DNA of 64,000 bases from Erinaceus europaeus. Its lineage: Eukaryota > Chordata > Mammalia > Eulipotyphla > Erinaceidae. Positions 1 to 11,478 of the stretch are shown here, one piece after another. How positions within the stretch are numbered: position 1 is the first letter of the stretch; each line of letters opens with the position of its first letter. Where the stretch lies: positions 78,979,589 through 79,043,588 of the forward strand of contig NC_080177.1 of the NCBI RefSeq assembly GCF_950295315.1, in the 5' to 3' direction. The notes under the pieces are model-generated. The model saw nothing but the letters and a program-made list of their open reading frames with translations, did no database searches and was not told the origin of the DNA. The position numbers and the translations under genes are program-made.

Positions 1-108
1 GAGCTTTGAAGTTTATATGAACTTTTGTTAATGGGCTTGGTTGCTGGCTTTCTCTCTATCTGTGCTAAGGTGGGCGCCTGAGTAAATGACTCTCACTCGT
101 CTCTCTCT

Positions 109-110
<2 letters not shown>

Positions 111-155
<45 letters not shown>
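111..155. repeat. (GT)n microsatellite
   Basis: About 22 uninterrupted TG units. Confidence 0.97.
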
Positions 156-159
<4 letters not shown>

Positions 160-522
160 ATGAAGAAAGCTTTTAACCCTAGGTTAAAAAACTTCCTATG
201 GCATCATTCAAGAATAACATATAACTAAAATATCAATCTAAGGCAATCAGTCACAAGTATAAATAGACAAAAGGCGCCTCCCCTCACTCCATTTCTGTTA
301 TATTTCTCTTATAAAACTAATTTAAACCTGACAAGAAAATCCAAGAAGGGGAAGTGATAAGTCAGACTTTCTCACAAGCAAATAGGAAAAGAAAAATGAG
401 AGTTTGGCAAACTCAATTCAGTCAAATAGAATCATGAGACCACTTTCCAAGCAAGTTTGTTTGATCCCAGGAGTGAAATTCTAAATTGACACTTTTTTCC
501 AATTCTTTAAAAATACTGTTCT
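156..522. other. Unassigned, no gene
   Basis: AT-rich single-copy-looking DNA. I see no exon, repeat family or regulatory element in it. Confidence 0.6.
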
Positions 523-743
523 GGGTCTGGTGGTAGCACAGCTGGTTGAGCGCACATGTACAATGTGCAAAGACCCAGGTTCAAGCCCCCGGTCCCCACC
601 TGCAGGGGGAAAGCTTTGCAAGTGAAGAAGCAGGGCTGCAGGTGTCTCTCTGTCTCTCTCCTTCTCTGTCTCCCCTGCCCCTCTCAGTTTCTAGCTGTCT
701 CCATCCAATAAATAAAGATAATTTAAAAAAAATAATATGTTCC
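523..743 (+). mobile_element. ES1 SINE
   Basis: Full-length short tRNA-headed copy. B-box-like GGTTCAAGCC, CT-rich middle, ends AATAAATAAAGATAAT plus A tail. Confidence 0.9.
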
Positions 744-1394
744 ATTCCTTCCCAGCACCCTTGGTTTCTAATAAAAAATTCATAGTCACTTGAATTGTTT
801 CCCATGATAAGTAATTTTTTTTTCTTTTTGTTGTTTGTTTGGTCTCTGACAGCTTTTAAGATTTTTTCCCCCCTTCTCTCCAGTTTTTAAGAATTTGACA
901 GGGGTATATCTAAACATAATTTTGTTTCTCTAGTTGAGGTTCTGTAAGCTAGAATCTTTACGTGTATGTCTTCAGAAAAATTTGGGAAGTTTTTAACTTA
1001 TTTTTAAAATACATTTTTTTAAATACACTAAACCCTACTCTTTCTCCACAGGTTCTAGAACTATAATGCCACAGAGTGTTAGGCCTCTTGGTACTGCACC
1101 TCAGGTCCAGAGACCGTTACTTCTCGCCAATATATTCCCCAATACCTGTATATATTTCTATGCTATCGACTGGATACATATCTAGATCTAAATATCTACA
1201 AGATAGAAATATCTAGCACTGAATATGTTCTAATGGCCCTTGAGTTCACTGCCTCTCACCTCTGTCATTTCCATTTTGCATTTAAATTCATCTCGTAAAT
1301 TTCTTCATTTCACGGATTGGGTTTATTTTTTTACATTTAAAGTCCCCCCCCCTTTTTTTTAGGTCTTTTTTTTTCTTCCACTTTCAAGCACCAG
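744..1394. other. Unassigned, no gene
   Basis: AT-rich with poly-T tracts near 820 and 1340. Possibly very old L1, but nothing firm. Confidence 0.5.
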
Positions 1395-1462
1395 GACCAT
1401 TCATATGTGCAATTTCAATAGTTCTGGGCTCAGTTTTTTTTTTTCCTTTACTCCTTTTAGTT

Positions 1463-1493
<31 letters not shown>

Positions 1494-1590
1494 CCCAGCA
1501 GTGAAACTTCACCTGAAGCCTAGCACCACACTGGGCCTCACACCTGGAACATACTCACGGCAAAGCACGTGTCCTACAGCCGTGCTCTCC
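1395..1590 (-). mobile_element. Diverged ES5-like SINE
   Basis: A (GA)n tract at 1466-1492 followed by GCAGTGAAACTTCACCTG resembles the layout of the better copy at 50285-50515. Weak. Confidence 0.35.
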
Positions 1591-1620
1591 CTCGGCCTCT
1601 GTCTTTTCTTTATCTCTGTC

Positions 1621-1693
1621 TCTTTCTTCCTTCCTTCCTTCCTTCCTTTTTCTCTTTCTTCCTTTCTCTCTTCCTTCCCTTCTCTCTATCTCC

Positions 1694-1740
<47 letters not shown>

Positions 1741-1758
1741 TCATTCTTTCTTTCTTTC
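1621..1758. repeat. (TTTC)n and TTCC polypyrimidine tract
   Basis: Mixed TTCC then nearly pure TTTC units. Every open frame over it is low-complexity Phe/Leu/Ser. Confidence 0.95.
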
Positions 1759-1872
1759 CCAGAGCACAGCTGAGCTCTGGTGTATGGTGGTGCAGGGGAT
1801 TGATCCTGGGACTTCGGAGCCTCAGGCATGAAAGGCTCTTTGCAGAACCATGATGCCATCTACTCCCCTGTT
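1759..1872 (-). mobile_element. ES3 SINE
   Basis: Antisense: GAGCTCTGGTGTATGGTGG, GGGACTTCGGAGCCTCAGG, then GATGCCATCTACTCCCC at its head. The TTTC tract to the left is its expanded tail. Confidence 0.8.
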
Positions 1873-2339
1873 TGTTTGTTTTTCTCTTCCTTTGCTGAGT
1901 TTTTTTTTTTTCTTCATTTCTTAAAAGTGTGTGCATACTTACTTCTTGAAGCAATTTTTAATTTGTTTTAAGTCTTTGGTGATGTAATCTCCCCATCAGT
2001 GGCAAATCAACATTGGTGTCTAGTGATTGTATTTATCAATAAAGTTAAATTTTTTCTGGTTTTCCAAATGCCCCTTAATTTTGGATTTTATCCTAGACAT
2101 TTTTAATATTATGTCATAAAATTCCAAGGCTTGTTTAAATCCTATAAGGATTTTGTTTTTGCTTTTTTTGTCAGGGTCAAGCATCAGTTCTCTTATTTAT
2201 TCTTTTTTATTATTATTATTGAAGTAGCATTTCACTGAAATTATGAGGTTTCAGGTGTCCATCATTACAGACCAATGTCTATAGGTATCATATTAAATTT
2301 ATCACTGGAAAGTTCACTGCTGTCCTTCACCATAATTGA
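1873..2339. other. Unassigned, no gene
   Basis: AT-rich. The stretch from 2200 may already belong to the old minus-strand L1 to its right. Confidence 0.5.
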
Positions 2340-2427
2340 TTCCTCTGACCTGACTGGCTTTGATCTTTTTACACTTTCTTTTCTGATAACCACTAATTTT
2401 ACTTACAGTCTAACCATTTATTTTGGC

Positions 2428-2541
2428 TTAGGAAGATAGCATAATGGTTATGCAAAAAGGCTTCAGTGCCTGAGGCACCAAAGGTCCCAGCCTCAGTCCC
2501 CAGCATTACCATAAACCAGAGTTCAGCAGTGCTCTCAGAAA

Positions 2542-2606
<65 letters not shown>

Positions 2607-2608
2607 GA
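2428..2608 (+). mobile_element. ES3 SINE with (GAAA)n tail
   Basis: GGAAGATAGCATAATGGTTA head, GCCTGAGGCACC core, tail expanded to about 17 GAAA units (2541-2608). Confidence 0.85.
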
Positions 2609-2711
2609 GGAAAGGAAAAGGGAAATAGAAAAACCAGAATTGAGCAATGCTCTGGAAGGAAAAAAAAAAACCTTATTTTTTTTTAGTTCATTTGCTTTCT
2701 TTCTTTCTTAT

Positions 2712-2912
2712 TATTATCTTTACTTATTTATTGGATACAGACAGTCAGAAATAGAGAGGGAAGGGAGTGGTAGAGAGACAGAGAGACACCTGCAGCCCTG
2801 CTTCACCACTGGCAAAGCTTTCCCCCTGCAGGTGGGGATCAGAGGCTCAAACCCAGGTCCTTGTGCGTTGTAACATGTGCACTCAACCAGGTACGCCACC
2901 ACCCAGCCCCAC
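2712..2912 (-). mobile_element. ES1 SINE
   Basis: Antisense, complete. Reads from TATTTATTGGATACAGACAG to ACGCCACCACCCAGCCCC. Confidence 0.9.
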
Positions 2913-3073
2913 ATTCATTTTATTTCTTTGTGTATAACATTATAGTGAAATCATATGATTTTTGTTTTTCTACATCTGATTTATCACAAGAAACACAAGT
3001 ATCTTCTAGTCTACCAAAGCTGTTGAAGGATTTCATCTTTTTTATGACTGGCTGGTCATATATATATAAACAT

Positions 3074-3234
3074 TTTCTTTATTTAGGATAGAAACAGAGA
3101 CAACTTGATAGGAAAAGGGGAGATAGAGAAGAGAAAGACACCTCACCACTCGTGCAGGGGAGCAGGGGTTCAAACCTGGGTCCTTGTGCACTGTAATCCG
3201 TGTGTTCAACCAAGAGCGCCACCACTCAGCCCCC
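3074..3234 (-). mobile_element. ES1 SINE, internally shortened
   Basis: Antisense. About 40 bases around the AAGCTTTCCCCCTGC part are missing. Confidence 0.8.
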
Positions 3235-3777
3235 TTGCACATTCATATATACCCCATTATTCTCTTGATCCATTTATCAGTGGGCTACTGGAAATAACAC
3301 TGCAATGAGCATGGCTGTACATATATCTTTGCACATTAATGTTTTTGTATGCTCTGGATAAATATCTGAAGGTGGAATTTCTAGTTTTAGTTTTTTGAGG
3401 TGCTTCTCCGTTTTCCATGTCTGTACCAATCGACTCTCCCAGAAGCTGTGTACAAGGCCCTTCTCCCCACGTCCTCTCCAACACTTACTGTTTCTTTTCT
3501 CTTTGGTAGTTGCCGTGCTCACAGGTGTGAGTGATATCCCCTAGTTGCTTTGATTTCATTTCAATAAGAATAATAATCATAGATGAGGAACATCATTTCC
3601 TGAGCCCAGAAGATCGTGTCTTCTTTGAAGACTTATCAGTCCATCCAGATCTCAGGCCCGTTTCTTTTTTATAATTGGGTTGTTTGGTTGTTTATGACGA
3701 TGTTATGAGTTGTATATATAGTTTTGAGTAGTTAGTTCTTTGTTGGGTAGGTGATTTGTAAATATTTGTCCCATGAC

Positions 3778-3895
3778 GTGTGTGTGTGTGTGTGTGTGTC
3801 TGTGTGTGTGTGTGTGTCTGTGTGTGTGTGTGTGTCTGTGTGTGTGTGTCTGTGTGTGTGTGTGTGTCTGTGTGTGTGTGTGTCTGTGTGTGTGT

Positions 3896-3931
<36 letters not shown>
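3778..3931. repeat. Compound (TG)n/TCTG microsatellite
   Basis: TG runs of 4-14 units broken by about eight TC interruptions at irregular spacing. Lies inside the old L1. Confidence 0.97.
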
Positions 3932-3932
<1 letters not shown>

Positions 3933-4159
3933 TTTCACTGTGCTGAAGCCTTTCCATTGGGTGTAGTTTCATTGGTTTAATTTTCCTCCAGTTTCCTTTC
4001 AGGCATCAAGGTTTTGAACAGTCTTCTCTGGATTGTAATCCCAGTGTCAGTTCTGCTTTCTAAACCCCGCTTGTACTGTTCATCTTCACCAGCTGCGTTT
4101 GCCACCCAGTGGTTAGCTTGGGGATTTGGTGGCCTATTCAGTCTGTCATTTCTTTTTCT

Positions 4160-4512
4160 TTCTTTCTTTTTTTTTTTTTCTTGCTTCCAGGGTTATTGCT
4201 GGGGCTCAGTGCCTGCACTACAAATCCAATGCTCCTGGAGGTTATTTTTTCCCTTTTGTTGCCCTGGTTATTTATTGTTTATTCTTTGCTGTTGTTGTTA
4301 TTGCTGTCATTGTTGTTGGATAGGACAGAGAGAAATTGAGGGGGGGACAGAAAGGGGGAGAGAAAGACAGACACCTGCAGACCTGCTTCACCAATTGTGA
4401 AGCGACCCCCCCCCCCGCAGATGGGGAGCTGGGGCTCAAACCGGGATCCTAATGCTGGTCCTTGTGCTTTGTGCCACGTGTGCTTAACCCGCTGTGCTAC
4501 CACCTCCCCCAC
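4160..4512 (-). mobile_element. ES2b SINE
   Basis: Antisense, near full length. Shows GCTTCCAGGGTTATTGCTGG, GTTGTTGTTATTGC and head complement CTACCACCTCCCCC. C-run at 4406-4416. Confidence 0.9.
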
Positions 4513-4516
4513 CCCC

Positions 4517-4785
4517 AGTTCTCACTTGCACAGGAGAGACTATAGTGTTGTAGGTGTCTTGGTGTCTCTCCTTCTCTGTCCTCTCCCTTCTCTTTCTCTC
4601 CCTTTATATTTCTGTTTGTCGCTTACCAAAAAAAAAAGAAAAAAGGAAAAGGAAAAGATGGCCTCCCTTCCTCTCTCAATATGTCTATCTCTATTAACAA
4701 AAAAGTGTGGAGAGAGACCACCAGGAGAAGTGGATTAATCAGGAAGGCACAGATACACTGGTGGCAATAAATAAATAAATAACAA
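4517..4785 (+). mobile_element. Diverged ES2-like SINE, 5' truncated
   Basis: CT-rich middle, A-rich segment, then a worn ES2b tail (ACCAGGAGAAGTGGATTAAT) and ATAAATAAATAA. Confidence 0.55.
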
Positions 4786-4997
4786 ATCTATATGGACAAA
4801 AAAAAGGAGGAAAAGACCATACTCATGTATAAAGAACATTTCTTCCAGTGAGGACAGATGGAAGGATTAGCCAGGATTTAGACTGCATCGTGAATGGAAT
4901 AACAGAGAGATTTGAAAACTCGAAACCAAACAGGCCTGATTTCTCCACATCTGGCTAAGAAAACATATTCACTGTGGCATCAAAAATTGTGTCTTTT
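4786..4997. other. Unassigned, no gene
   Basis: No recognisable feature. Confidence 0.5.
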
Positions 4998-5140
4998 TGA
5001 GTGGCAGAAACAGCATAATGGCTACGCAAGAGATTCTCATGACTGAGGCATCAGAAGTCCCAGGTTCAGTCCCCATCACCATTAGCCAGAGCTGAGCAGT
5101 GCTCTGGTCTCTCTGTCTCTCTCTCTCAAAAAAAAAATGG
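4998..5140 (+). mobile_element. ES3 SINE
   Basis: AGCATAATGGCTACGCAAGA head, CAGGTTCAGTCCCC B-box-like core, GCTGAGCAGTGCTCTGG, CT and A tail. Confidence 0.85.
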
Positions 5141-5192
5141 AGAAGAAGATATGGTACCTTTTCTTTCTTTCTTTCTTTCTTTCTTTCTTTTT

Positions 5193-5473
5193 TCCTTTTT
5201 TTTTTTTAATTACTGGAGCTTGGTACCTGCACTACGAATCCACTCCTCTTGGTGGCTTTTTATTATTATTATTGGACAGGACAGAGAGAAATTGAGAGAA
5301 GAGAGGAAGACAGAGAGGGAGAGGGAAAGATAGACACCTGTAGACCTGCGTCACTGCTTGTGAAGTGACTCCCCTGCAGGTGGGGAGCCGGGGGCTTAAA
5401 CCAGGATCCCTGAGCAGGTCCTTGCACTTTGCACTATGTGTATTTAACCCAGTGCATCACCGCCTGACCCCCT
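5193..5473 (-). mobile_element. ES2b SINE, older
   Basis: Antisense, shortened (ATT) tract, degenerate tail module (CTGGAGCTTGGTACCTGCAC). Confidence 0.85.
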
Positions 5474-5507
5474 GTTATATTTTCTTCATGTGTGGGTTCC
5501 TTAAAAT

Positions 5508-5716
5508 TATTTATCTTATTTTTATTTATTTATTATTGGATAGAGACAGAGAAATTGAGAGGGGAGGGGGGAATAGAGAAGGAGAGAGAGGAAAACATCT
5601 GCAGCCCTGCTTCACTACTCATGAAGCTTTCCCCCTGCAAGTGGGGACCAAGGCTCGAACCTGGGTCTTTGTGTACTGTAATGTGTGCGCTTAACCATGT
5701 GCACCACCACCCAGCC
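5508..5716 (-). mobile_element. ES1 SINE
   Basis: Antisense, complete, from TTATTTATTATTGGATAGAG to CACCACCCAGCCCC. Confidence 0.9.
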
Positions 5717-5939
5717 CCAATAAATGAAAAATTTTTTTTAAATGATGCAAAGGTACTATGTGGTGGGTAAGGTGGACAAAAGCAGTACTTCTGGCCAACA
5801 AATGCAATTGCTATCAGGACGGTGTTTCAACGAAGTGAACGGAAATGATGAGAAAACATCTTGCTAAGAATTTAAATAACCCAATGAAGTAGTTGCTTCT
5901 GCAAAGGAAGAGTCTTGAAGCCTAATTGTAAGAATCCAT
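5717..5939. other. Unassigned, no gene
   Basis: No recognisable feature. Confidence 0.5.
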
Positions 5940-6033
5940 TAAGATGACAAGAGTTCAGAGTGAAATAAAACTTGAGCTAATGAAATTTTGGAAAATACCA
6001 CGGAACAACAACAAAATTATGAGAAGTCAAGGT

Positions 6034-6150
6034 ATAGACCAGGCAGTGGCACACCTGGTTGAGTGCACACGTCACACCAGGCTGAGTGCACACGTCACCA
6101 CACACAAGGACCTGGATTCAAGCCCCTAGTTCTCACCTGCAGATGTATTT
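6034..6150 (+). mobile_element. ES1 SINE fragment
   Basis: Head and tRNA core only. The phrase GAGTGCACACGTCACCA is present twice (6059-6095), a small internal duplication. Confidence 0.75.
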
Positions 6151-6177
6151 CCCAGACAGCCAAAGAAAAGCAAATAT

Positions 6178-6216
6178 AATATATATGTATATATATATAT
6201 ATATCAAGATATATAT
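6178..6216. repeat. (AT)n microsatellite
   Basis: Short TATATA run, imperfect. Confidence 0.85.
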
Positions 6217-6545
6217 GTTTTAAAATAATCTTTAAAGTTTAAAATAAACTTTAAACTAAAATAAATACAAGAAACATATAATAAGTACCCACTGACAGCT
6301 GACAGGACAAGGAAGTTGTGGGACATATACTCTATGGAACAGTACTCTGCAACTAAAAAAAAAAAAAAAAAAAAGATAGTCCATCCTTTCAAAGTGGACA
6401 TAACTGGAGGTGATTATACTAAATGAAGTAAACCAAGAGATGAAAGACAAGTATTAAAGAATTAAAACACATAAACTTGAAACAAAAACAGTAGTGCTGT
6501 GATCTTACGATCTTGTAAACCACTATTAAATCACTAATAAGTTGT

Positions 6546-7157
6546 TTTAAGTATACAACTAAAACCAAATATATTTGTCATGTCAATATAAACAGCATAA
6601 CTTACAAACTAAAATATTTTCAGATTGAATCACAAAGCAAAAACCCTCTATTCAGCGCACAATATACACCTGGGGAAAAAAACAAAACATTACACAAGAC
6701 TGGAAAAAAATAGTTTGTGCTATGATTTTACTAGAAAAATGCAAATAGTCAGCTGAGACCACAACCTTCCTGTAAGGTAAGTGAGAATTTAGGCCAGATG
6801 GCATTACATGGAGCCCAGAATAAAAAGGTATAGAATATACCTAAATAATTGATGGGGTGTATTTAAATTGATATACATCAAACTAGATACCGTACAATTT
6901 AAAATACTTTTTGTAGCATGTGCGCTCAGCCAGATGCGCCACCAGCCGGCCCCCTTAAAATACTTTTTAAGTGTCTATGGAGTTTTGACAAATGTTGGGC
7001 ATGTGTTAAGTTCACACAGAAAACTTTAAAAATTTCATAGTAGAGGGAATACAATGGTTTCTGGGTAAAGGCAATAAAGTTAGATATTAATAACAATCAG
7101 AAAGCAGAAAATTTCTTCCATCCGTAAATTTTGAAATCTCTTTAGAACTTTATTTTT
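6546..7157. other. Unassigned, no gene; ES1 fragment inside
   Basis: AT-rich. 6917-6953 is the antisense head of an ES1 SINE (GATGCGCCACCAGCCGGCCC). The rest is unrecognised. Confidence 0.5.
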
Positions 7158-7356
7158 TCATATTTATTTTATTAGAGAGAGACAGAGAGAAACTGAGAGG
7201 GGAGGGGGAGATAGAGAGGGAAAGAGGAAAAGAGACCCCTGCAGCCCTTCACTACTCGTGAAGCTTTCCCCCTGCAGGTGGGGACCAGGGGCTTGAACCT
7301 GAGTCTTTGAGCACTGTAATATGTAAACGTAAACATTTATGCCACCACCTGGCCCC
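7158..7356 (-). mobile_element. ES1 SINE
   Basis: Antisense, nearly complete. The head carries a short AACGTAAAC duplication near 7325. Confidence 0.88.
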
Positions 7357-7639
7357 TAGAACTTTAGATCTAAAAAGAAATACAAACAGAAAATGAAGTT
7401 TCTTAGTGAGAAATCCAATAATAAAGATTTATCATTATTTAGCAGAATACAGCTAAAGTCATCTCAGGGGAAAATATTTAACCTTAAAATATTATTTTTA
7501 AAAATAGCCCTGAAATGTTAAAAAAAAAAAAACATGAATTATGCACCTGATTAAAAAGGTTAGGAAATGAGCAATAAAATCAGTTCGAAACAGATAGAAA
7601 AAAATAAATACAGAAGAGACATGAATAGTATTAAGAAAG

Positions 7640-8165
7640 AATCCATGTTACAATCAATGCATAGGGAGCTGAGTTTGAGTCCCCAGTTCCTTCCTGCAGG
7701 GGAAAGCTTCACAAGCAGTGAAGCAGGTCTGTAAGTCTTTCTTTCTTTCTTTTTTTTTGCCTCCAGGGTTATTGCTGGGGCTTGGTGCCTGCACCACAAA
7801 TCCACTGCTCCTGGAGGACAGTGCTCCCATTTTGTTGTCATTATTATTGTTGTTGTCATTGCTGTTGTTGGATAGGACAGAGAGAAATGGAGAGAGGAGG
7901 AGAAGACAGAGAGGGGGAGAGAAAGATAGACACCTGCAGACCTGCTTCAAGGCCTGTGAAGCGACTCCACTGCAGGTGGGAGCCAGGGGCTCAAACAGAG
8001 ATCCTTATGCCAGTTCTTGCACTTTACTCCATGTGCACTTAACCTGCTGCGCTACCGCCCGACTCCCTCCCTCCCTGTGTCTCTTTCTCTCTCACTCCTT
8101 ATGTCCCCCTTGTCTCTCGATTTTTCTATGTCTATAGAATAAGTAAATAAAGTAAAAGTGTAAAA
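7640..8165 (+). mobile_element. ES1/ES2-like SINE split by a second SINE
   Basis: Its first part is 7640-7747 (GAGTTTGAGTCCCCAGTTCC, GTGAAGCAGGTCTG) and its CT-rich and A-rich end is 8069-8165. The copy at 7749-8068 lies between. Confidence 0.7.
7749..8068 (-). mobile_element. ES2b SINE nested in another SINE
   Basis: Antisense, complete: GCCTCCAGGGTTATTGCTGG to TACCGCCCGACTCCC. Confidence 0.9.
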
Positions 8166-8670
8166 AATAAAATTAAATCAATCCATCAGAACATAGTAGA
8201 GTTTATCCCTGTAGTGCTCAGAGGATTCAGTATGAAGAAACTTATAAGTTTTCATATTAATATTTCTGAAAAGAAAATCAGCTTCAGAATAAAACAGCAC
8301 TTGGAAAAATTAATAAACCAATTTTAATAAATAGCAGACAATAAAGTAGAGAAAGAATGAAAAGGAAAAAAATCACATACACATAAAATAAAACATTGGC
8401 AAGGCACTCCAACTCCCAGATTTAGAAATGTCTTTGGAGATTCCAGACTAATCCTAAGTAAAACAAAAATAGAAATAAACCAAGGGGATTGCATCAAACT
8501 GAAAAACTCCTTTCTGTAAAGCAAAATAAATAATCACCAAAACAAAACAAGAAGGTATTTGTACATCACACATCAGACACAAGGCCAAGATACGTAACAA
8601 ATTCTCAAAACTCATTAAAACTCAGTAATGCAAACAACCTCTTCCAAAAATGGAGAGTCAGACTGTTAGG

Positions 8671-8862
8671 CTCCCCTCTGAAATTCTTTACACTCTTCTG
8701 ACTCCGTTCTGACTATTTTGACAGCTCTTGGAGATAATACTACACAGTGGTGGTGATGGCAAGTTTATTTTCTTCCTGCCATGAGTAAGACTGCCTCTCA
8801 GACGTCCCTATTCACTGCAGGCACGTACTGCAGGCACGAAGCAGATAGTATTGTTGATAAAT
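8671..8862. other. Unassigned, no gene
   Basis: A short imperfect repeat of CTGCAGGCACG lies near 8815-8837. Nothing else. Confidence 0.5.
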
Positions 8863-8867
8863 CTCTG

Positions 8868-9121
8868 TGCATTTTTTCCCTTATTGTTGTTGTAGTTATT
8901 ATTATTGTTGTTGCTATTGATGTCATCGTTGTTAGGACAGAGAGAAATGGAGAGAGGAGGGGAAGACAGACAGGGGGAGAGAAAGACAGACACCTGCAGA
9001 CCTGCTTCACCGCTCGTAAAGCGACTCCCCTGGAGGTGGGGAGCCGGGGGCTTGAACCGGGATCCTTACGCTTGTGCTTTGTGCCATGTGTGCTTAACCT
9101 GCTGCATTACCACCCGACTCC
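8868..9121 (-). mobile_element. ES2a SINE with TSD
   Basis: Antisense. Flanked by CTCTGTGCATTTT (left) and CTCTCTGCATTTT (right), one mismatch. Confidence 0.9.
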
Positions 9122-9135
9122 CTCTCTCTGCATTT

Positions 9136-9660
9136 TGAGTTGACTTCTGCACACGGTGAGACACAGTGATTCTCTTCATGCTGAGCTGTCCCGACACTGT
9201 GTATTATAAAGACTTTCTCCTCTCCATGCCATGCTCTGAACGCCCTATGTCTCCATCCATGTCTGTTTCTGTCTCTGTGTCCGCTCTGTTGGTGCTGATT
9301 CTCTGGAGAATCCTGACTGACCCAGACCCTAATGGACCCATGATGCCGGCTTTGGTGGCAGCTGCTCTTCCTGAGGACTCCCAGAGGCAGGCTGATGCCA
9401 GCTGAATTTATGTTTCATGCCTCTTAGGTCTTTCTGAAATCGCAAAAGGAAGCTCTGAGGGCGTTTAAATGTATAGGCTCTGCTTAGAGTCTTAAACATG
9501 TGCTTTATGATTATGGAGATGAAAACGCACATAATCTTTTATGGGATAGAGTTTGAGGGTGATAAAAATGACCAATAAAACACAACTACTGCTGTGACAT
9601 TTAAAATCCAGCTATGCAATTTGAATAAGCCTCAGAAATTCTTGTGATTAAAAAGAAAGG
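9136..9660. other. Unassigned, no gene
   Basis: More GC-balanced, with an open frame of 79 codons at 9166-9405 that resembles nothing known to me. No repeat recognised. Confidence 0.45.
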
Positions 9661-10004
9661 CAGGGAGTCGGGTGGTAGTGCAGCGGGTTAAGTGCAGGTG
9701 ACACAAAGCACAAGGGCCGGCATAAGGATCCCGGTTAGAGCCTCCGGCTCCCCACCTGCAGGGGAGTCGCTTCACAGGCCATGAAGCAGGCCTGCAGGTG
9801 TCTATCTTTCCCCTTCTCTGTCTTCCCCTCCTCTCTCCATTTCTCTCTGTCCTATCCAACAACAATGACAACAATAATAATAATAACCACAACAACACGA
9901 AAACAGCAAGGGCAATAAAGGGGGAAAAATGGCTTCCAGAAGCAGTGGATTCGTGGTGCAGGTACCAAACCCTAGCAATAACCTCCAGGCAAAAAAAAAA
10001 AAAG
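9661..10004 (+). mobile_element. ES2b SINE
   Basis: Complete, from GGAGTCGGGTGGTAGTGCAG to CTCCAGGCAAAAAAAA. The tail's second stem arm is altered (AACCTCCAGGC). Confidence 0.9.
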
Positions 10005-10328
10005 GCATGTGGCCTAGAAATAATACAACAGAATGCAGAAAAAATTGCTTGGAGCTTCTCTTAGTAAAAATTGCTTGAAGCTTTCTCATTTAATTAGAAA
10101 AAAAAAAATTGAAGCCTGTCATGCATCTGAGTGTGGTCAGACTAAGAAACAATAGCCACACTGAAATAATGCATCTGTGCATGTTGAAAAGACAAACATA
10201 ACCCCCATCTTTACTTTGGATGGAACTAAAGTCATTCATTAATTTGACACTGTCTGTGCTTAGTTTGCTCCATTTGAAACAATGTGCTGATTCACACAGT
10301 TCTTTAAGTCAAAGAAAGATCATGGGAG
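10005..10328. other. Unassigned, no gene
   Basis: AT-rich, no recognisable feature. Confidence 0.5.
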
Positions 10329-10545
10329 GGACTGTAGTGGTGGCACAGACAGTTGAATGCAGTTACTATGCTGCAAGGAGGACCTGGGTTCATATCCATT
10401 TTTCCCACCTGAAAAAACTCACCTCCCTCTGCCTACCCTCAACATCCCCCCCCCATGGCGGACGGCAGGATGATCTGAGAGATAAACCTCCTTCCTCCCT
10501 CTGTCATTGCCCAGTGGATCCTTTAAAATAAAGTCTTAAATAAAA

Positions 10546-10584
<39 letters not shown>

Positions 10585-10590
10585 AATAAA
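10329..10590 (+). mobile_element. Diverged ES1-like SINE with (AATA)n tail
   Basis: GGTGGCACAGACAGTTGAAT and ACCTGGGTTCATATCC form a worn tRNA core. Tail is AATA repeats at 10533-10587. Confidence 0.65.
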
Positions 10591-11290
10591 GTCTTACTTT
10601 TTTAATTCTCCTTCCCTACAGTTGTGTCATATTGGCTTTTTAGAAAATAGTTCCTTTTCCCTCTCTTTCTCAGGACCTTTAACTCTAATCCAGAGCCCTT
10701 CTCACTGCACTCGACCTTGCCCCTTGAGAAGGCTTCACTCTGGGTCTTCTCAGGCACAAAGTAGACAGGGGAACCTGTTCCTGATATTATTCCTTTTTTC
10801 TCTCTCCCTCTCTCTGTCACCCTAAACTCTTGAAATATGTTCAACCGAAAAGTTTTTTTATTCAGTGCATCTCTGAAGCCCCAGGCACAAAAGATTTGAC
10901 ACATTCCCAGCACTTTTGCCAAATGCAGTTCCTGCAGACTAATAAGGGTCACCCCCTCCTCCCCAGCCTTCTGCCCTGTGACTAGAGCCTCAGCCTGCTA
11001 TTTACCAACTGAATCTCAACAGCCTTCTTTGTTGTACTTTGTAACCACTGCTTCCAGAATTAGGTACCACCCTGTGAGGAGAATGCCAATGGTACAAATG
11101 GATTTGCTTTGCTTGTATTTCACGGTTAACTGGACGTGCTGGGAGAGGAGGTAATCAAGCAGTGCCCTCAGGAGCTGTTTCTTGTCCCGGATTCACAGTC
11201 TTTTCCTTCCTAACCAAACCGCCATTCCACCTTATTAAACCTATAGGGGAAGCATCATGTTTTCTTCAATTCCATCCCAGTTGAAAGTTT
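10591..11290. other. Unassigned, no gene
   Basis: Single-copy-looking sequence with an open minus-strand frame at 10602-10952 that lacks any known domain. No splice-bounded exon recognised. Confidence 0.45.
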
Positions 11291-11292
11291 AA

Positions 11293-11478
11293 GAGAGGGA
11301 GTCAGGCAGTAGCGCAGCGGGTTAAACTCATGTGGCGCAAAGCGCAAGGACCAGCGCAGGGATCCCAGTTCGAGCCCCGGCTCCCCACCTGCAGGGCGGG
11401 CCCTTCACAGGTGGTGAAGCAGGTCTGCAGGTGTCTGTCTTTCTCTCCCCATCTGTCTTCCCCTCCTCTCTCCATTTC
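11293..11478 (+). mobile_element. ES2 SINE, 3' truncated, first half of an inverted pair
   Basis: Runs from GGGAGTCAGGCAGTAGCGCA to TTTCTCTCTGTCC and stops where the tail should begin. Confidence 0.88.

Larger units (their letters stand above)
2340..4010 (-). mobile_element. Old LINE-1 3' region, minus strand, interrupted
   Basis: Stretches at 2905-3070, 3235-3775 and 3935-4010 read as the antisense of mammalian LINE-1 (for example around TGTCTGTACCAATC, GTGTACAAGG and GCTCACAGGTGTGAG). SINEs and a GT microsatellite break it up. High divergence marks an ancient copy. Confidence 0.65.
5940..6545 (+). mobile_element. Degraded LINE-1 3' end
   Basis: The part from about 6310 resembles the L1 ORF2 tail (CTATGGAACAGTACTCTGC, later AAATGAAGTAAACCAAGAGATG), followed by an end related to the one at 24050-24126. 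A SINE fragment and an AT microsatellite lie upstream. 5' limit uncertain. Confidence 0.55.
7360..8670 (+). mobile_element. Fragmentary LINE-1 ORF2 remains around a nested SINE pair
   Basis: The stretch 8340-8650 is recognisable as L1 ORF2 (AACTGAAAAACTCCTTTCTG, then AAGGCCAAGATACG and AACTCATTAAAACTCA). 7360-7640 and 8165-8340 are weaker. SINEs fill 7640-8165. Reading frames are destroyed. Confidence 0.5.

Noticed and set aside
1405..1954. Frames rich in Phe/Leu/Ser or Lys/Arg/Glu near 1.4-2.6 kb
   Set aside because: They read through TTTC and GAAA repeats and SINE tails.
3703..3972. Open frames of alternating His-Thr or Cys-Val over 60-89 codons
   Set aside because: They are translations of the TG/TC microsatellite.
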